64,000 bases of DNA from Planctomycetota bacterium (GCA_016191165.1 JACPPF010000045.1:1-64000), one strand, 5' to 3'; shown: positions 24,631 through 33,839, counted from the first letter of the stretch. Numbers and translations: made by a program. Notes: generated by a model from the sequence alone, not told the origin.

Positions 24631-25695
24631 TCACGGCTTGTTCTTGTAGCGATCCGCGACGCGCTTCAGAAAACGCTGCTCCTCGTCGGTCAGCGACTCC
24701 TTGCCAAACTTCTGAATCTTCTGAAGCAAATCGTCCATGCGGCGATCATCCGCCTCGCGTTGCTCCTGTTCCTCCTGCGCACGCTTGGCCGCACGCTGCG
24801 CCAGCCAGCGCTGGATGAAATTCTGCTTGCGCAATTTTGGCGGCGGCGCTTCCTCTTTCTCCAGGCTCGTGTAACCTTGTGAAAAATCGTAGCCGAACAG
24901 CGAGTCCTCATGGGCGTGTTCCAGGATTGTCAATTCCTGGGCGCACGACATGAAGATGAACACCGCCAGAAACGCCATCATCGGCTCGCGGTAAATGACC
25001 GAATACAGGGCGACGCCCGCCATGCACACGAACCCGGCGTAAACCGCGATCTTCGTGGCCTGGAAATGTCCCACCCGCGGCCACAGGATCGCCTGCAACA
25101 TGCGCCCGCCATCGAACGGAATGCCCAGGAGAACGGTGTTGAATAGCAGCAGGATCCAGTTGATCCAGAAAAACCTCATCAAAAGAATCACGGGCAGACG
25201 CTCTTCCAGTTCCAGACCGACGGCGTGCCAGCGCCAGGTTTCAACCGCAATCGAGTCGGCCAGATAACGATAGGGGTACCAGAAAGGATTCACCGGCGGC
25301 AGACGCTCAAAGGCGAAAAACAACACCACGCCGCTGACCAGCGCCAGGACCACATTGACCAGCGGGCCTCCCGCGGAATACACGAAATGGGCGATCGGAG
25401 TCGGCGGCAGGGACCGGGCGTACGCCAGACCTCCCAGCGGCCACATCAGGATTTCGTCGGATTCGCCCTCCATGAATCGCGCCGCGAAGCAGTGCCCGAA
25501 CTCGTGAAGCAGGATGATGAAAAACATCATCGCCACCAACGACAAGGCGTCCTGCCAGGTATTGGCTGGAAAATCCTTGTCCAGCGCGACGCGCGCCACC
25601 AGGCCGATCATCACGAACGGCAGCAGCAAATGCACGCGAATCGCGATGCCAAACAGTTGGCCTATCGGGAACGACCACGTCAACACATCACGCAT
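24631..25695 (-). CDS. Site-2 protease family (M50) membrane metalloprotease
   Basis: The 354-residue protein has the zinc motif HEFGH at about residues 65-69 in a hydrophobic segment. The third ligand lies in the NTVLLGIPFDGGRML motif (about 185-200), as in S2P/SpoIVFB-like proteases. Four to six membrane segments fill residues 10-240. The C-terminal 110 residues are soluble and charged, with EEQEQREADDRRMDDLL coiled coil. M50 enzymes cut membrane-bound regulators within the bilayer. The next gene encodes a STAS protein, so a link to regulated signalling is possible. No PDZ domain is seen. Confidence 0.92.
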   Translation of the reverse strand: MRDVLTWSFPIGQLFGIAIRVHLLLPFVMIGLVARVALDKDFPANTWQDALSLVAMMFFIILLHEFGHCFAARFMEGESDEILMWPLGGLAYARSLPPTPIAHFVYSAGGPLVNVVLALVSGVVLFFAFERLPPVNPFWYPYRYLADSIAVETWRWHAVGLELEERLPVILLMRFFWINWILLLFNTVLLGIPFDGGRMLQAILWPRVGHFQATKIAVYAGFVCMAGVALYSVIYREPMMAFLAVFIFMSCAQELTILEHAHEDSLFGYDFSQGYTSLEKEEAPPPKLRKQNFIQRWLAQRAAKRAQEEQEQREADDRRMDDLLQKIQKFGKESLTDEEQRFLKRVADRYKNKP

Positions 25696-25968
25696 GACGG
25701 CTTCAGCGCTCCAGCAGGGAAGAAAGCGTTAGACGTTATCCTACCAGTCTGCCGGGTAGTTCGCAATCGTCATCGAAGGGACGGGCCTGGCGCACCGATC
25801 CGTCGGCGGCATCCGCACTGGATTCTCGCGGCCTTCAGCCCGCATGTTACACCACGGAGAAAGCGGAAAGCGCTGCGAGATCACACGGCGAAGCTAAAGA
25901 GGAAGTTGTGCTGAGATCGATGATTTGCGATCGAAAAAAACTCGCCACCACGCCGCGAGGTTCCCGAT

Positions 25969-27138
25969 TCAATTGCGCAGAAAGGCCAGCAACAGCAGCG
26001 GCGCCGCCAGGACAATCGCCAGGAATGTGGGGGCGCGCATCACGGAACGAGCCGGACGGCCGCGGGCGAATTTGTCCATGATCGGGCGCATCAACAGGGT
26101 GTCGAGACCGCTCAAGGCGAGCAACACTCCCAGCGCGCTGCCTGGCAGCGGATTGGGGGCGTAGAAATCAAGCGCCATGCCCAGCAGGCCGGGCAGTATC
26201 GGGCCGTAGCACGCTCCGGCCAGCCAGAAGCCCAGCGTACCGCTGCCCACGTCGAACCCGCCGGCCAGGTTCCCCAGCACAAACGCGGAACCGATGACAA
26301 ACAAGAAAGTGACTACGATACCGTGGTCGGGATAAAAATAAAACCACCAGGCCGCGGCTCCGCGCGTGGCGATGAAGGCCAGGCCAAACACGATCAGGTT
26401 GAACTTCACGCCGCGATCCTGATATTGAATATCCCTCAAGAAAGCCTCGGGCCAATACTCGAGCAGATTTTCCAGGGCGAAATAGACGAGGATCACGAAC
26501 ACGGCCAGCATCAGGTAAGGATGGGTGGCAAGCTCCAGCCAGGGCGTCGTGTTGAGTCGGGGTTCAGGGAAAATCTCGCGCTCGCACAACGCCACCAAGG
26601 CCGCGGGCGCGATCAACAGGACGCTGAAATAGAGCAGCCCCTGACGCGGGCCCCACCAGTGCTCGATGGCTTGAACGAGCCACGGACCGACGAGGGCCCC
26701 CAGACCGACCATCACAAAGCCAAGATTCAGGGAAGCCAGATTGAGACGATATTCGACCGACTCTTCCGGAAAGAAGGCCACCGTCATCAGGCGTACCGTG
26801 GCGGTGGTGATTAGCGAATAGGCGGTTCCCAGTAGCAGGGAATTCAGCAACAGCGAGGGAAGGTCGCGCAGGAGGGCCAGCCAGGCCATGCCGAGGATCA
26901 AGGCGATCAGGCCGAGGAAAAGGATTTCGCGGTTGGGCCAGGCGTCCAAAAACCAGCCCGCGGCGGGCATGCCGGGAAGCCAGGCCAGGTAGAACAGGCG
27001 TCCAAACCACACCGCCCGCCCCACGGGTAGACCGAGCCGGGCTTCGATGGGCTTTTGAATTCCGTCCACCAAAACCGGCAGGAGACCCATGAGCAGGGCG
27101 CACGTCAAGGTCGCAACGGCAAAGAGAGAAAAAGTCAT
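25969..27138 (-). CDS. MFS-type membrane transporter
   Basis: The 389-residue protein is almost wholly hydrophobic with about 12 predicted membrane segments in two halves. The basic-aromatic loop DAWPNREILFLGLIALILGM after segment 2 resembles the MFS inter-helix 2-3 motif. A central break near 190-215 (CEREIFPEPRLN) separates the halves. The substrate cannot be inferred from context. A 273-base gap with no gene separates it from the site-2 protease gene on the same strand. Confidence 0.75.
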   Translation of the reverse strand: MTFSLFAVATLTCALLMGLLPVLVDGIQKPIEARLGLPVGRAVWFGRLFYLAWLPGMPAAGWFLDAWPNREILFLGLIALILGMAWLALLRDLPSLLLNSLLLGTAYSLITTATVRLMTVAFFPEESVEYRLNLASLNLGFVMVGLGALVGPWLVQAIEHWWGPRQGLLYFSVLLIAPAALVALCEREIFPEPRLNTTPWLELATHPYLMLAVFVILVYFALENLLEYWPEAFLRDIQYQDRGVKFNLIVFGLAFIATRGAAAWWFYFYPDHGIVVTFLFVIGSAFVLGNLAGGFDVGSGTLGFWLAGACYGPILPGLLGMALDFYAPNPLPGSALGVLLALSGLDTLLMRPIMDKFARGRPARSVMRAPTFLAIVLAAPLLLLAFLRN

Positions 27139-27443
27139 GAAGGATCCAGTGAAGTCGGTTGAACGTTCCGACCCAGTCCATTCTACGGTCTATCGCCCGC
27201 CTGGAGAAAGTATTTTGGCTAGGCCCTTGGTGTTCATCGCGCAGTCGGTATAACAATCCCACAGTTTTCGGAAAAAAAACAGCCCGGGAAGTAAATGAAC
27301 CTCACTCCCCGCGAAACTGTCTTTTCGTAAGATAACCGGGCCAACTAGCCCGGGCGGAAAGCGGCGGAAGTCAACGAAGGCGCCGGCGAAAGTCAACTTG
27401 CAAGGCTTTCGCGGACCTTCTATACTCACCATTTCCACGCTTC
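27139..27443. other. Divergent intergenic region upstream of the tRNA operon
   Basis: No protein gene is supported. It carries the tRNA operon promoter at 27398-27426 on its right and presumably the transporter promoter, on the other strand, on its left. Confidence 0.6.
27398..27426 (+). promoter_or_regulatory. Sigma70 promoter of the tRNA-tuf operon (TTGCAA-N17-TATACT)
   Basis: TTGCAA (27398-27403) and TATACT (27421-27426) are separated by exactly 17 bases. Transcription would begin near 27433, about ten bases before the first tRNA. This is the best promoter match in the window. Confidence 0.82.
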
Positions 27444-27515
27444 GCTAGCGTAGCTCAATGGTAGAGCTCCGGTTTTGTAAACCGGGGGTTGTGGGTTCAA
27501 GTCCCTCCGCTAGCT
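27444..27515 (+). tRNA. tRNA-Thr(UGU)
   Basis: The 72-base cloverleaf has acceptor stem GCTAGCG/CGCTAGC, anticodon stem CCGGT/ACCGG, loop TTTGTAA with anticodon TGT, and T-arm GTGGGTTCAAGTCCC. CCA is not encoded. It is first in a four-tRNA cluster before tuf, the same order as the E. coli thrU-tyrU-glyT-thrT-tufB operon. Confidence 0.95.
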
Positions 27516-27561
27516 TCGCGAGTCATCGCGAATGCCTAGCCGCAAGCGGCTTGAAAAACCA

Positions 27562-27645
27562 GGGCAGGTGGCCGAGCGGCCAATGGCATCAGACTGTAAA
27601 TCTGACGGACTACGTCCTACGGGGGTTCAAATCCCTCCCTGCCCA
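27562..27645 (+). tRNA. tRNA-Tyr(GUA)
   Basis: The 84-base class II tRNA has acceptor stem GGGCAGG/CCTGCCC, anticodon loop CTGTAAA (GTA), a long variable arm and T-loop TTCAAAT. CCA is not encoded. Confidence 0.95.
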
Positions 27646-27648
27646 ATT

Positions 27649-27704
27649 GCCGCTTGCGGCTTAGCGTTCGCAGGACGCCGCGCGAGCGCGAAGCCGCAAG
27701 CGGC
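27649..27704. repeat. Intergenic hairpin, 14-bp perfect arms (gccgcttgcggctt)
   Basis: Arms 27649-27662 and 27691-27704 are exact reverse complements, between tRNA-Tyr and tRNA-Gly. The arm and loop share sequence with elements at 17044, 33727, 34265 and 51967. It may mark the processing region between tRNAs or be a REP-like element. Confidence 0.85.
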
Positions 27705-27714
27705 AGATCGGGTC

Positions 27715-27785
27715 GCGGGTGTAGCTCAATGGTAGAGCCCCTGCCTTCCAAGCAGGCCACGTGGGTTCGATTCCCATCACCCGCT
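27715..27785 (+). tRNA. tRNA-Gly(UCC)
   Basis: The 71-base cloverleaf has acceptor GCGGGTG/CACCCGC, anticodon loop CTTCCAA (TCC), and T-arm GTGGGTTCGATTCCCAT. CCA is not encoded. Confidence 0.95.
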
Positions 27786-27787
27786 TG

Positions 27788-27875
27788 TGAAAGAATTGCA
27801 GATTGCAAGAATTGCAGATTTCAAATTGCGAAACCTGAGATTTCAAGCCGAAATCTGCAATTTGCATCCTGCAAT
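27788..27875. repeat. AT-rich inverted repeat (aattgcagatt type)
   Basis: Direct aattgcagatt units near 27793-27820 face the inverted aaatctgcaatttgca near 27849-27866, between tRNA-Gly and tRNA-Thr. Composition is far below the local GC content. A related gcggattgtggattg element lies at 29511-29590. Confidence 0.7.
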
Positions 27876-27884
27876 GAGCGATCT

Positions 27885-27957
<73 letters not shown>

Positions 27958-28024
27958 TCTTGATGTGTGTTTTCACCTGGGTTCTGGCCCGCCGTGGCCG
28001 GAGTTTTTGTATTTCGGAGGAACG

Positions 28025-29251
28025 ATGGCTAAGGAACTTTTTCAGCGGACCAAACCCCACGTCAACGTCGGTACGATCGGCCATATCGACCACGGCAAAA
28101 CCACGTTGACCGCGGCGATCCTTGTCCGGCAGGCGCACAAGAACAAGCTCCAGAAGGTCAAGAGCTATTCCGAAATCGCCAAGGGCGGTACCGTCCGCGA
28201 TGAAAACAAGACGGTCACCATCGCCGTCGCCCACGTTGAGTATGAAACGCCGAACCGGCATTATGCCCACATCGACTGCCCCGGGCACGCCGACTATATC
28301 AAGAACATGATCACCGGCGCCGCCCAGATGGATGGCGCCATCCTCGTGGTCGCCGCCAACGACGGTCCCATGCCGCAAACCCGCGAACATATCCTCCTGG
28401 CTCGCCAGGTCGGCGTGCCGCGCATCGTCGTCTTCATGAACAAGATCGACACCGTCGATGATCCCGAACTCCTCGACCTCGTCGAACTCGAACTGCGCGA
28501 GCTCCTGACCAAGTATGAGTTCCCGGGCGACGAAATCCCGATCGTGCGAGGCTCCTCCAAGCCCGCCCTCGATACTCAGGGCAAAGACGATGACGCCGGC
28601 AAGTGCATCGACGACCTGATGGTCGCCCTCGACACCTACATCCCCGAACCCAAGCGCGAAGAGGACAAGCCGTTCCTCATGAGCGTCGAAGATGTGTTCT
28701 CCATCGAAGGTCGCGGCACCGTGGCCACGGGCCGAATCGAGCGCGGCATCTGCAAGATCGGCGACGAAGTCGAAATCATCGGGCTCATGAAGGCGCCCAA
28801 GAAGACCACCATCACGGGCGTCGAAATGTTCAACAAGACGCTCGACAAGGGCATCGCTGGCGATAACGTCGGCGTCCTTGTCCGCGGCCTAAAGCGTGAG
28901 GAAATCGAACGCGGCCAGGTGCTCGCGAAGCCCGGTTCGATCACGCCGCACACGAAATTCGAGGCCAACGTTTACGTCCTGTCCAAGGAAGAAGGCGGAC
29001 GCCACACCCCGTTCTTCGTCAACTACAGGCCGCAGTTTTATTTCCGCACAACGGACGTCACCGGTTCGATCACCAGCCTCACCGGGTCCGATGGCAACAA
29101 GGCGGAAATGTGCATGCCTGGCGACAACATCAAGGTGACCGTGGAATTGCTTCCCGATAGCCCCATCGCCATGGACGAGGGGCTCCGGTTCGCCATCCGT
29201 GAAGGTGGCCGCACCGTCGGTTCCGGCGTCGTGACCAAGATCATCGCGTAG
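28025..29251 (+). CDS. tuf: Elongation factor Tu
   Basis: The 408-residue protein delivers aminoacyl-tRNA to the ribosome. ATG 28025 follows cggagg. G1 is GHIDHGKT (19-26), G3 is DCPGHAD (84-90), G4 is NKID and G5 is SSK. The switch I/G2 region is unusual: where almost all bacterial EF-Tu have RGITI, this protein reads NKTVTI (61-66), preceded by [10 protein letters not shown]. The key Thr (T65) and the following AHVEYET are kept. Domains 2 and 3 look normal ([38 protein letters not shown]). The flanking tRNA cluster is the classic tufB context. Confidence 0.98.
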   Translation: MAKELFQRTKPHVNVGTIGHIDHGKTTLTAAILVRQAHKNKLQKVKSYSEIAKGGTVRDENKTVTIAVAHVEYETPNRHYAHIDCPGHADYIKNMITGAAQMDGAILVVAANDGPMPQTREHILLARQVGVPRIVVFMNKIDTVDDPELLDLVELELRELLTKYEFPGDEIPIVRGSSKPALDTQGKDDDAGKCIDDLMVALDTYIPEPKREEDKPFLMSVEDVFSIEGRGTVATGRIERGICKIGDEVEIIGLMKAPKKTTITGVEMFNKTLDKGIAGDNVGVLVRGLKREEIERGQVLAKPGSITPHTKFEANVYVLSKEEGGRHTPFFVNYRPQFYFRTTDVTGSITSLTGSDGNKAEMCMPGDNIKVTVELLPDSPIAMDEGLRFAIREGGRTVGSGVVTKIIA

Positions 29252-29266
29252 TTCTTACCGCCAGGC

Positions 29267-29341
29267 CCAGGGATGAGCGCAGCGAATCCCTGGGATATTC
29301 AATCATGCCTGATCTAGGCGGTTCGCTGCGCTCACCCCTGG
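29267..29341. repeat. 20-bp inverted repeat between tuf and rpmG
   Basis: Arms 29267-29286 and 29322-29341 match at 19 of 20 positions (ccagggatgagcgcagcgaa). The gatgagcgcagcga block is shared with the 34-bp inverted repeat at 17320-17413. It may attenuate transcription after tuf. Confidence 0.8.
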
Positions 29342-29356
29342 ACTTTGGGTATTACC

Positions 29357-29509
29357 ATGCGAGAATACGTTTGGCTGGAATGCACGGTCTGCAGCGCGAA
29401 AAACTACCGCACGCAGAAAGAAACCCGCGGCGCCGATCGGCTGGAACTCAAGAAATTCTGCCGCAAGGAACGCAAGGTTACCCCGCACAAGGAATCCAGA
29501 AAGAAATGA
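29357..29509 (+). CDS. rpmG: 50S ribosomal protein L33
   Basis: The 50-residue protein starts at ATG 29357: MREYVWLECTVCSAKNYRT, then KKFCRKERKVTPHKESRKK. The CTVC pair and a single later Cys are what remain of the two zinc-binding pairs of some L33 proteins. Length and position between tuf and tRNA-Trp/secE fit the usual operon. Confidence 0.93.
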   Translation: MREYVWLECTVCSAKNYRTQKETRGADRLELKKFCRKERKVTPHKESRKK

Positions 29510-29597
29510 TTGCGGATTGCGGATTGTGGATTGCAAGCGAGAACTTGGGGCGGATACGTCCGATTCAATCTGCAATTTGAAATCGGCAATTGAATGA

Positions 29598-29670
29598 AGG
29601 GGCGTAGCTCAATTGGCAGAGCAGCCGTCTCCAAAGCGGCAGGTTGAGCGTTCGACTCGCTCCGCCCCTG
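29598..29670 (+). tRNA. tRNA-Trp(CCA)
   Basis: The 73-base cloverleaf has acceptor AGGGGCG/CGCCCCT, as in E. coli tRNA-Trp, anticodon loop TCTCCAA (CCA), and T-loop TTCGACT. It lies directly upstream of secE, a common arrangement. Confidence 0.95.
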
Positions 29671-29729
29671 CTACCCGGGCCGAGGCGCGAACACGAGAGC
29701 GCAGGCAACTCAAGTATAAAGGATAGACC

Positions 29730-30755
29730 ATGTCGGTCACGGAAAAACCACTAACGGCGCCGGTACACCAGGACCCCCACCAACAGCTTTTGGTCGGTAG
29801 CGTCCTTGGCGCCGTCGTGGTGCTGGCGGCGCTGGGGATTGTCTTCGCCGGCTTGCCGTGGCTTTGGTGGGAAGCCTGGAACACCCTGTTCGCCAACAAC
29901 GACGACATGAGGAGAAACACCTTTTTGTCGCGTGCTCTGTTGATTTTGGTGGACCTTCTCGCCATGGGTGGGTTGGCCTACGGCGCCCATGGCGCGTTGC
30001 AAAGGATCAGCCAACCGGGCCTGCGGGCAGGAATCTTTTTTCAGGCGGTCGTCTTTTGCGTTGCCGGCGGGGTGAGTTTTTGGATCGGGGCCGCGATGGA
30101 GGGCAATGAGCAATCTGCCACCGTCGGATGGTCGGTGATGGCCGTCGTCGCCGGCGCCGCCATCGCCGGGGCCGCCTACCTCTATCTCAAGTCTCCCGCC
30201 TGGTTGAATTTCCTTGAAACCCTTGAACAGCAGGGCTGGTTTCACGGCATCTCCTACAAGGGCAACCAGGGCGTGCGCGTTCGCCGCGGCAGCATTATCG
30301 GTCTGCTCGCGGTCGGATTGTGCGGCATCATCACGCTGAGCATGAATCGCTTCTTCGGCGTCGAGCGGCCCGATCTTCCGTCCAACGACTGGTTTTTGGA
30401 CATTCCATTCACGGAGCAAACCAAGTTCATTCCGCTCTTTTATTCGGTCCACCTGATCATCCCGTTGGTGCTGGGCGTGGCCTTGATGTGGGTGGCCTGG
30501 CGCGTCGTCAATGTGCCGGCCTTCGCGGATTTTTTGATTGCGACCGAAGCCGAGATGAATAAGGTATCCTGGACGAACCGCCGCCGGCTGTACCAGGATT
30601 CGATCGTGGTGTTGGTGACCACGTTCTTGATGACGGCCTTTTTGTTCGCGGTCGATATCGTCTGGATCCGCGTGCTCAGCGCTCCGGGCATTCAGGTTCT
30701 GGTGATCGACTTGAAAGAAGCCGAAAAGCAGCAACAAAAAACCGCGGAATGGTAG
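29730..30755 (+). CDS. secE: Preprotein translocase subunit SecE, greatly extended
   Basis: The 341-residue protein starts at ATG 29730. The last 90 residues carry the SecE core: VPAFADFLIATEAEMNKVSW amphipathic helix, then RRRLYQDSIVVLVTTFLMTAFLFAVDIVW membrane segment. The first 250 residues hold about five further hydrophobic segments, near 20-42, 67-85, 98-118, 130-150 and 190-210. The usual bacterial SecE has 60-130 residues and one to three segments. It forms the protein-export channel with SecY and SecG in the cytoplasmic membrane. Position between tRNA-Trp and nusG confirms identity. Confidence 0.93.
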   Translation: MSVTEKPLTAPVHQDPHQQLLVGSVLGAVVVLAALGIVFAGLPWLWWEAWNTLFANNDDMRRNTFLSRALLILVDLLAMGGLAYGAHGALQRISQPGLRAGIFFQAVVFCVAGGVSFWIGAAMEGNEQSATVGWSVMAVVAGAAIAGAAYLYLKSPAWLNFLETLEQQGWFHGISYKGNQGVRVRRGSIIGLLAVGLCGIITLSMNRFFGVERPDLPSNDWFLDIPFTEQTKFIPLFYSVHLIIPLVLGVALMWVAWRVVNVPAFADFLIATEAEMNKVSWTNRRRLYQDSIVVLVTTFLMTAFLFAVDIVWIRVLSAPGIQVLVIDLKEAEKQQQKTAEW

Positions 30756-30788
30756 GTCGTCCCCCATTCGCCATCTGGATTGGTTCCC

Positions 30789-31433
30789 ATGACAACGGAC
30801 TCCACCACGCCTGAGTTGACCGCGCCGAGCGCCTCTTCCGCGCCGCCAGCGGACGTCCCGCCCGATGCGCCCGAGGAACAACCGGCCCCGAACAACCTGC
30901 AATGGTATGTCGTCAAAGTTCAGTCGAACCGAGAGGAATCGATCAAGGAAGCCATCGAGAAGAAGGTCAAGATCGAGGGCCTGCAAGCAGGCTTCGGTCA
31001 GATCGTCATTCCCACCGAAAAAGTGAGCGAGATGCGTAAAGGGAAACGCTATATTCGCGAACGCAAGCTGCTCCCCGGCTACCTGATGGTCCAGGTCGAA
31101 TTCAACGAGGAAATGCTCTACCTTTTCCGCGAAACATCCGGGGTTGGCGATTTCGTCGGCGCGGGGCTAAACAAGAAGCCGTTGCCGATGGGTGAAAATG
31201 ACATAAAAAAATGGATTGGCCAAAAGGACGGCGGCATCAGCCCGACGACCGAAACGAAGGCTTCTCCCTACAGCGAAGGCGACCGCGTCAAGGTCAAGGA
31301 CGGCATGTTTTCGGGTATGGAGGGCGCGGTCAAGACCATCCTCGAAGCCAAGGGCGCCGTCGTCGTGGAGCTAACCATCTTCGGCCGGCCCGTGCCCGTC
31401 GAATTGGAATACTGGCAAGTGGATTTCGCATGA
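30789..31433 (+). CDS. nusG: Transcription termination/antitermination factor NusG
   Basis: The 214-residue protein starts at ATG 30789 (a TTG nine bases earlier lacks support). After an acidic Pro/Ala-rich tail of about 35 residues comes the NGN domain (QWYVVKVQSNREE through KRYIRERKLLPGYLMVQVEF). The KOW domain follows (EGDRVKVKDGMFSGMEGAVKTI). NusG binds the RNA polymerase clamp and couples transcription to Rho or the ribosome. It follows secE by 33 bases. Confidence 0.97.
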   Translation: MTTDSTTPELTAPSASSAPPADVPPDAPEEQPAPNNLQWYVVKVQSNREESIKEAIEKKVKIEGLQAGFGQIVIPTEKVSEMRKGKRYIRERKLLPGYLMVQVEFNEEMLYLFRETSGVGDFVGAGLNKKPLPMGENDIKKWIGQKDGGISPTTETKASPYSEGDRVKVKDGMFSGMEGAVKTILEAKGAVVVELTIFGRPVPVELEYWQVDFA

Positions 31434-31540
31434 TCTGGTGAGTGATGCGTGGTGCGTGGTGAGTGATGAGCGGCATCTAATTGGCCGACTCGGCACTCGC
31501 GGCGCACCACTTGCCACTCGCCACTTACCAAGGCAACCTC

Positions 31541-32005
31541 ATGGCAAAACATGTTACCGCTCAGGTGAAACTTCAATGCCCCGGTGGGCAAGCGACGCCG
31601 GCCCCGCCGGTAGGGCCCGCGCTGGGTCAGCACGGCGTCAATATCGGTCAGTTCGTGTCGCAGTTCAACGACAAGACGAAGGATCAGCGCGGCATGATGA
31701 TCCCCGTGGTCATCAGCGTTTTCAGCGACCGCACGTTCACCTTTGAAATCAAGAGCCCGCCCGCCGCGGTCCTCATCAAGCAGGCCGCCGGGATCCCCAT
31801 CGAAAAAAAGAAGGGCGGCGACGTTTTGCCCGCCGAAGAAAAAGAAAAAAAGACCGGGAAATACAAGGGTTTCAAGGTCACGAAAACCCAGGTGCGTGAA
31901 ATTGCCAAGCGAAAACTGGTTGACCTCAACGCCCGGGATGAAGACCACGCCATGCGCGTCATCGAAGGCACCGCCCGCAGCATGGGCATCACCGTGGAAA
32001 GTTAG
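31541..32005 (+). CDS. rplK: 50S ribosomal protein L11
   Basis: The 154-residue protein contains [22 protein letters not shown], the N-terminal L11 signature with two conserved prolines, and the RNA-binding C-terminal [14 protein letters not shown]...[11 protein letters not shown] lysine-rich insertion ([11 protein letters not shown]) lies between the domains. It binds 23S rRNA at the GTPase centre, near L10/L7/L12. The 107-base gap from nusG holds a short inverted repeat of gtggtgagtg type. Confidence 0.97.
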   Translation: MAKHVTAQVKLQCPGGQATPAPPVGPALGQHGVNIGQFVSQFNDKTKDQRGMMIPVVISVFSDRTFTFEIKSPPAAVLIKQAAGIPIEKKKGGDVLPAEEKEKKTGKYKGFKVTKTQVREIAKRKLVDLNARDEDHAMRVIEGTARSMGITVES

Positions 32006-32125
32006 CCAGCAAGCGAAAGCGACCGTTTCCTGACGCAGCGCCGTCCGGAAAAAATACGGCCTCTCGCGCGGAGTCAAGAAAAAAAAGTTCCTCAGCACCG
32101 AAAAAAAGCGGACACCGCAACCTGT

Positions 32126-32142
32126 TGGATGTATAACATCCA
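32126..32142 (+). promoter_or_regulatory. Small palindrome upstream of rplA
   Basis: TGGATGT-ATA-ACATCCA forms a perfect 7-bp stem with a 3-base loop, 50 bases before rplA. A CGCTTTTTCG run follows. It could be an L1-binding mRNA mimic or a weak terminator between rplK and rplA; nothing decides. Confidence 0.35.
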
Positions 32143-32192
32143 GACGGGTCGGGTCGCTTTTTCGATGCGTTTTTGTTTTTACGAGTTCATCC

Positions 32193-33131
32193 ATGGCCAA
32201 GAAACAAACGGGCGATGCCGCCGACGCTAAACCCGCGGACGACGCCGGTCAAGCAAAACAAGCCAATCCCGAGGTAAAAGAGCCGAAGAAACCCAGGGCG
32301 GCAAAGGCCCCCAAGCCTGAGGTTGCGCCGGACGGCGCGCCCGCGCCGGCCGATGCCGCCAAGCCCGCGGCGCCAAAGCCAGCCTCCGCAGCTGGCGCGG
32401 ACGGTACGAAAAAAAAGAAAAAAGGAGGCATTTCGCCTGCCCGAGGCAAAAAGCTGCGCAACCAAATAAAGAATACTCTCCAGCGCATTGAAAAAGAGGG
32501 GGCTGTTCCGCTGCCGCGCGCGGTGACCTTGCTCAAGCAGTCCAAGCGAGTCAAGTTTGATGAAACGGTCGAGATCCACATGTCGCTCGGCGTGGATACG
32601 ACTCAAAGCGATCAACTCGTGCGTGGCACGGTGCCCTTGCCGCACGGCGTGGGCAAAAAAGTTCGCGTTGTCGTGTTTTGCCAGGGGGATAACGTGGCCA
32701 AGGCCATGGAGGCCGGCGCCGACTTCGCGGGGTCTGATGATTTGATTGAGAAAATCCAAAAAGGCGGCTGGCTCGATTTCGATGTGGCGCTGGCAACGCA
32801 AGACCTCATGGGCAAAGTCAGCCGCCTTGGCAAAGTGCTCGGGCCCCGCGGTCTGATGCCGACGCCCAAGGCCGGGACGGTCATCACCGGCGATGTGGCC
32901 GGGGCCGTGCGCGATTTCAAGGCGGGCAAGGTGGAATTCCGCACGGACAAGGGGGGCAACGTCCACGCTGGCGTCGGTAAGCTTAGCTTCGAGGAAGACA
33001 AGATTGCCGCCAACGTCACTGCTTTCGTCGATGCCATCCGCGCCGCCAAGCCGACCGGAATCAAGGGCAACTACGTAAAATCGATCACGCTTTCCTCCAC
33101 GATGGGGCCAGGTATCGCCCTGGCGATGTAG
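32193..33131 (+). CDS. rplA: 50S ribosomal protein L1 with N-terminal Ala/Lys/Pro tail
   Basis: The 312-residue protein's core from about residue 80 is normal L1: [42 protein letters not shown] and [16 protein letters not shown]. The first 78 residues are a disordered-looking tail of Ala, Lys, Pro and Asp ending in GTKKKKKGG, absent from typical L1 (about 230 residues). Similar tails occur in other planctomycete ribosomal proteins. It binds the L1 stalk of 23S rRNA. Confidence 0.96.
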   Translation: MAKKQTGDAADAKPADDAGQAKQANPEVKEPKKPRAAKAPKPEVAPDGAPAPADAAKPAAPKPASAAGADGTKKKKKGGISPARGKKLRNQIKNTLQRIEKEGAVPLPRAVTLLKQSKRVKFDETVEIHMSLGVDTTQSDQLVRGTVPLPHGVGKKVRVVVFCQGDNVAKAMEAGADFAGSDDLIEKIQKGGWLDFDVALATQDLMGKVSRLGKVLGPRGLMPTPKAGTVITGDVAGAVRDFKAGKVEFRTDKGGNVHAGVGKLSFEEDKIAANVTAFVDAIRAAKPTGIKGNYVKSITLSSTMGPGIALAM

Positions 33132-33185
33132 TCATGCCGATTGGTGGCCTGGCAGCTGAACCCTCGACTCAACCGGATTGTCCAC

Positions 33186-33725
33186 ATGAGTAAAGTCATC
33201 AAGCAAATGCAAATGAACGCCTTGACGAGCGACTTCAAGGACGTTCGCGAGATGGTGCTCCTTAATATCGTCGGGCTTGACGCGATTGGTGAGAACCAGG
33301 TTCGTCTGGGTCTGCGTAAAAAGGGCATTCGCCTGCAGATGGTGAAGAACAGCCTGGCGCGGCGCGTGTTTGGCGATCTGGGACTGCAAATCCAGACGGG
33401 CTGGGAAGGCTCGACCACGGTGGCATGGGGCGCCGGCAGCGTCGCGGAGTTGGCCAAGGAGATCGAAACGGTCGTCAAGAAGTACGACAAGAAAATGAAG
33501 GTCAAGACCGCGGTCGCGGACGGCCTGGAGGTGGCGTTCGACATCGCCCTCAAGATGCCCACGCGCCAGGAATCGCTGAGCCGGGTTGCCATGCTGGCGC
33601 TCGCGCCGGCTCGCCGCATCGCCGCCCAGATTGTCGGGCCCGCCTCGCAGGTGTGTGGCCAGATCAAGGGAATCAAGGACTCGAAGAAGGAAGAAGAGGC
33701 CCCGGCAGAGACGCCGCCCGCCTGA
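33186..33725 (+). CDS. rplJ: 50S ribosomal protein L10
   Basis: The 179-residue protein starts at ATG 33186; the longer frame to 33141 begins without a ribosome site. The segments VLLNIVGLDAIGENQVRLGLRKKGIRLQMVKNSLARR and ALKMPTRQESLSRVAMLALAPARRIA are L10. The tail is acidic (KKEEEAPAETPPA). It anchors L7/L12 dimers to the ribosome. Confidence 0.95.
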   Translation: MSKVIKQMQMNALTSDFKDVREMVLLNIVGLDAIGENQVRLGLRKKGIRLQMVKNSLARRVFGDLGLQIQTGWEGSTTVAWGAGSVAELAKEIETVVKKYDKKMKVKTAVADGLEVAFDIALKMPTRQESLSRVAMLALAPARRIAAQIVGPASQVCGQIKGIKDSKKEEEAPAETPPA

Positions 33726-33839
33726 CGCCGCTTGCGGCTTGGCGTTTGCGAATTGGAAGAAAGCTATTACGCATGCTGCTCAGCTTCAAGCAGCACCTGG
33801 TGATACAAGAACGAACAAACGAACGAAAGGAAAGTTGCA

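Noticed and set aside
25696..25968. Possible small RNA or gene between protease and transporter genes
   Set aside because: No stable structure, known RNA motif or open frame with a start signal could be supported.
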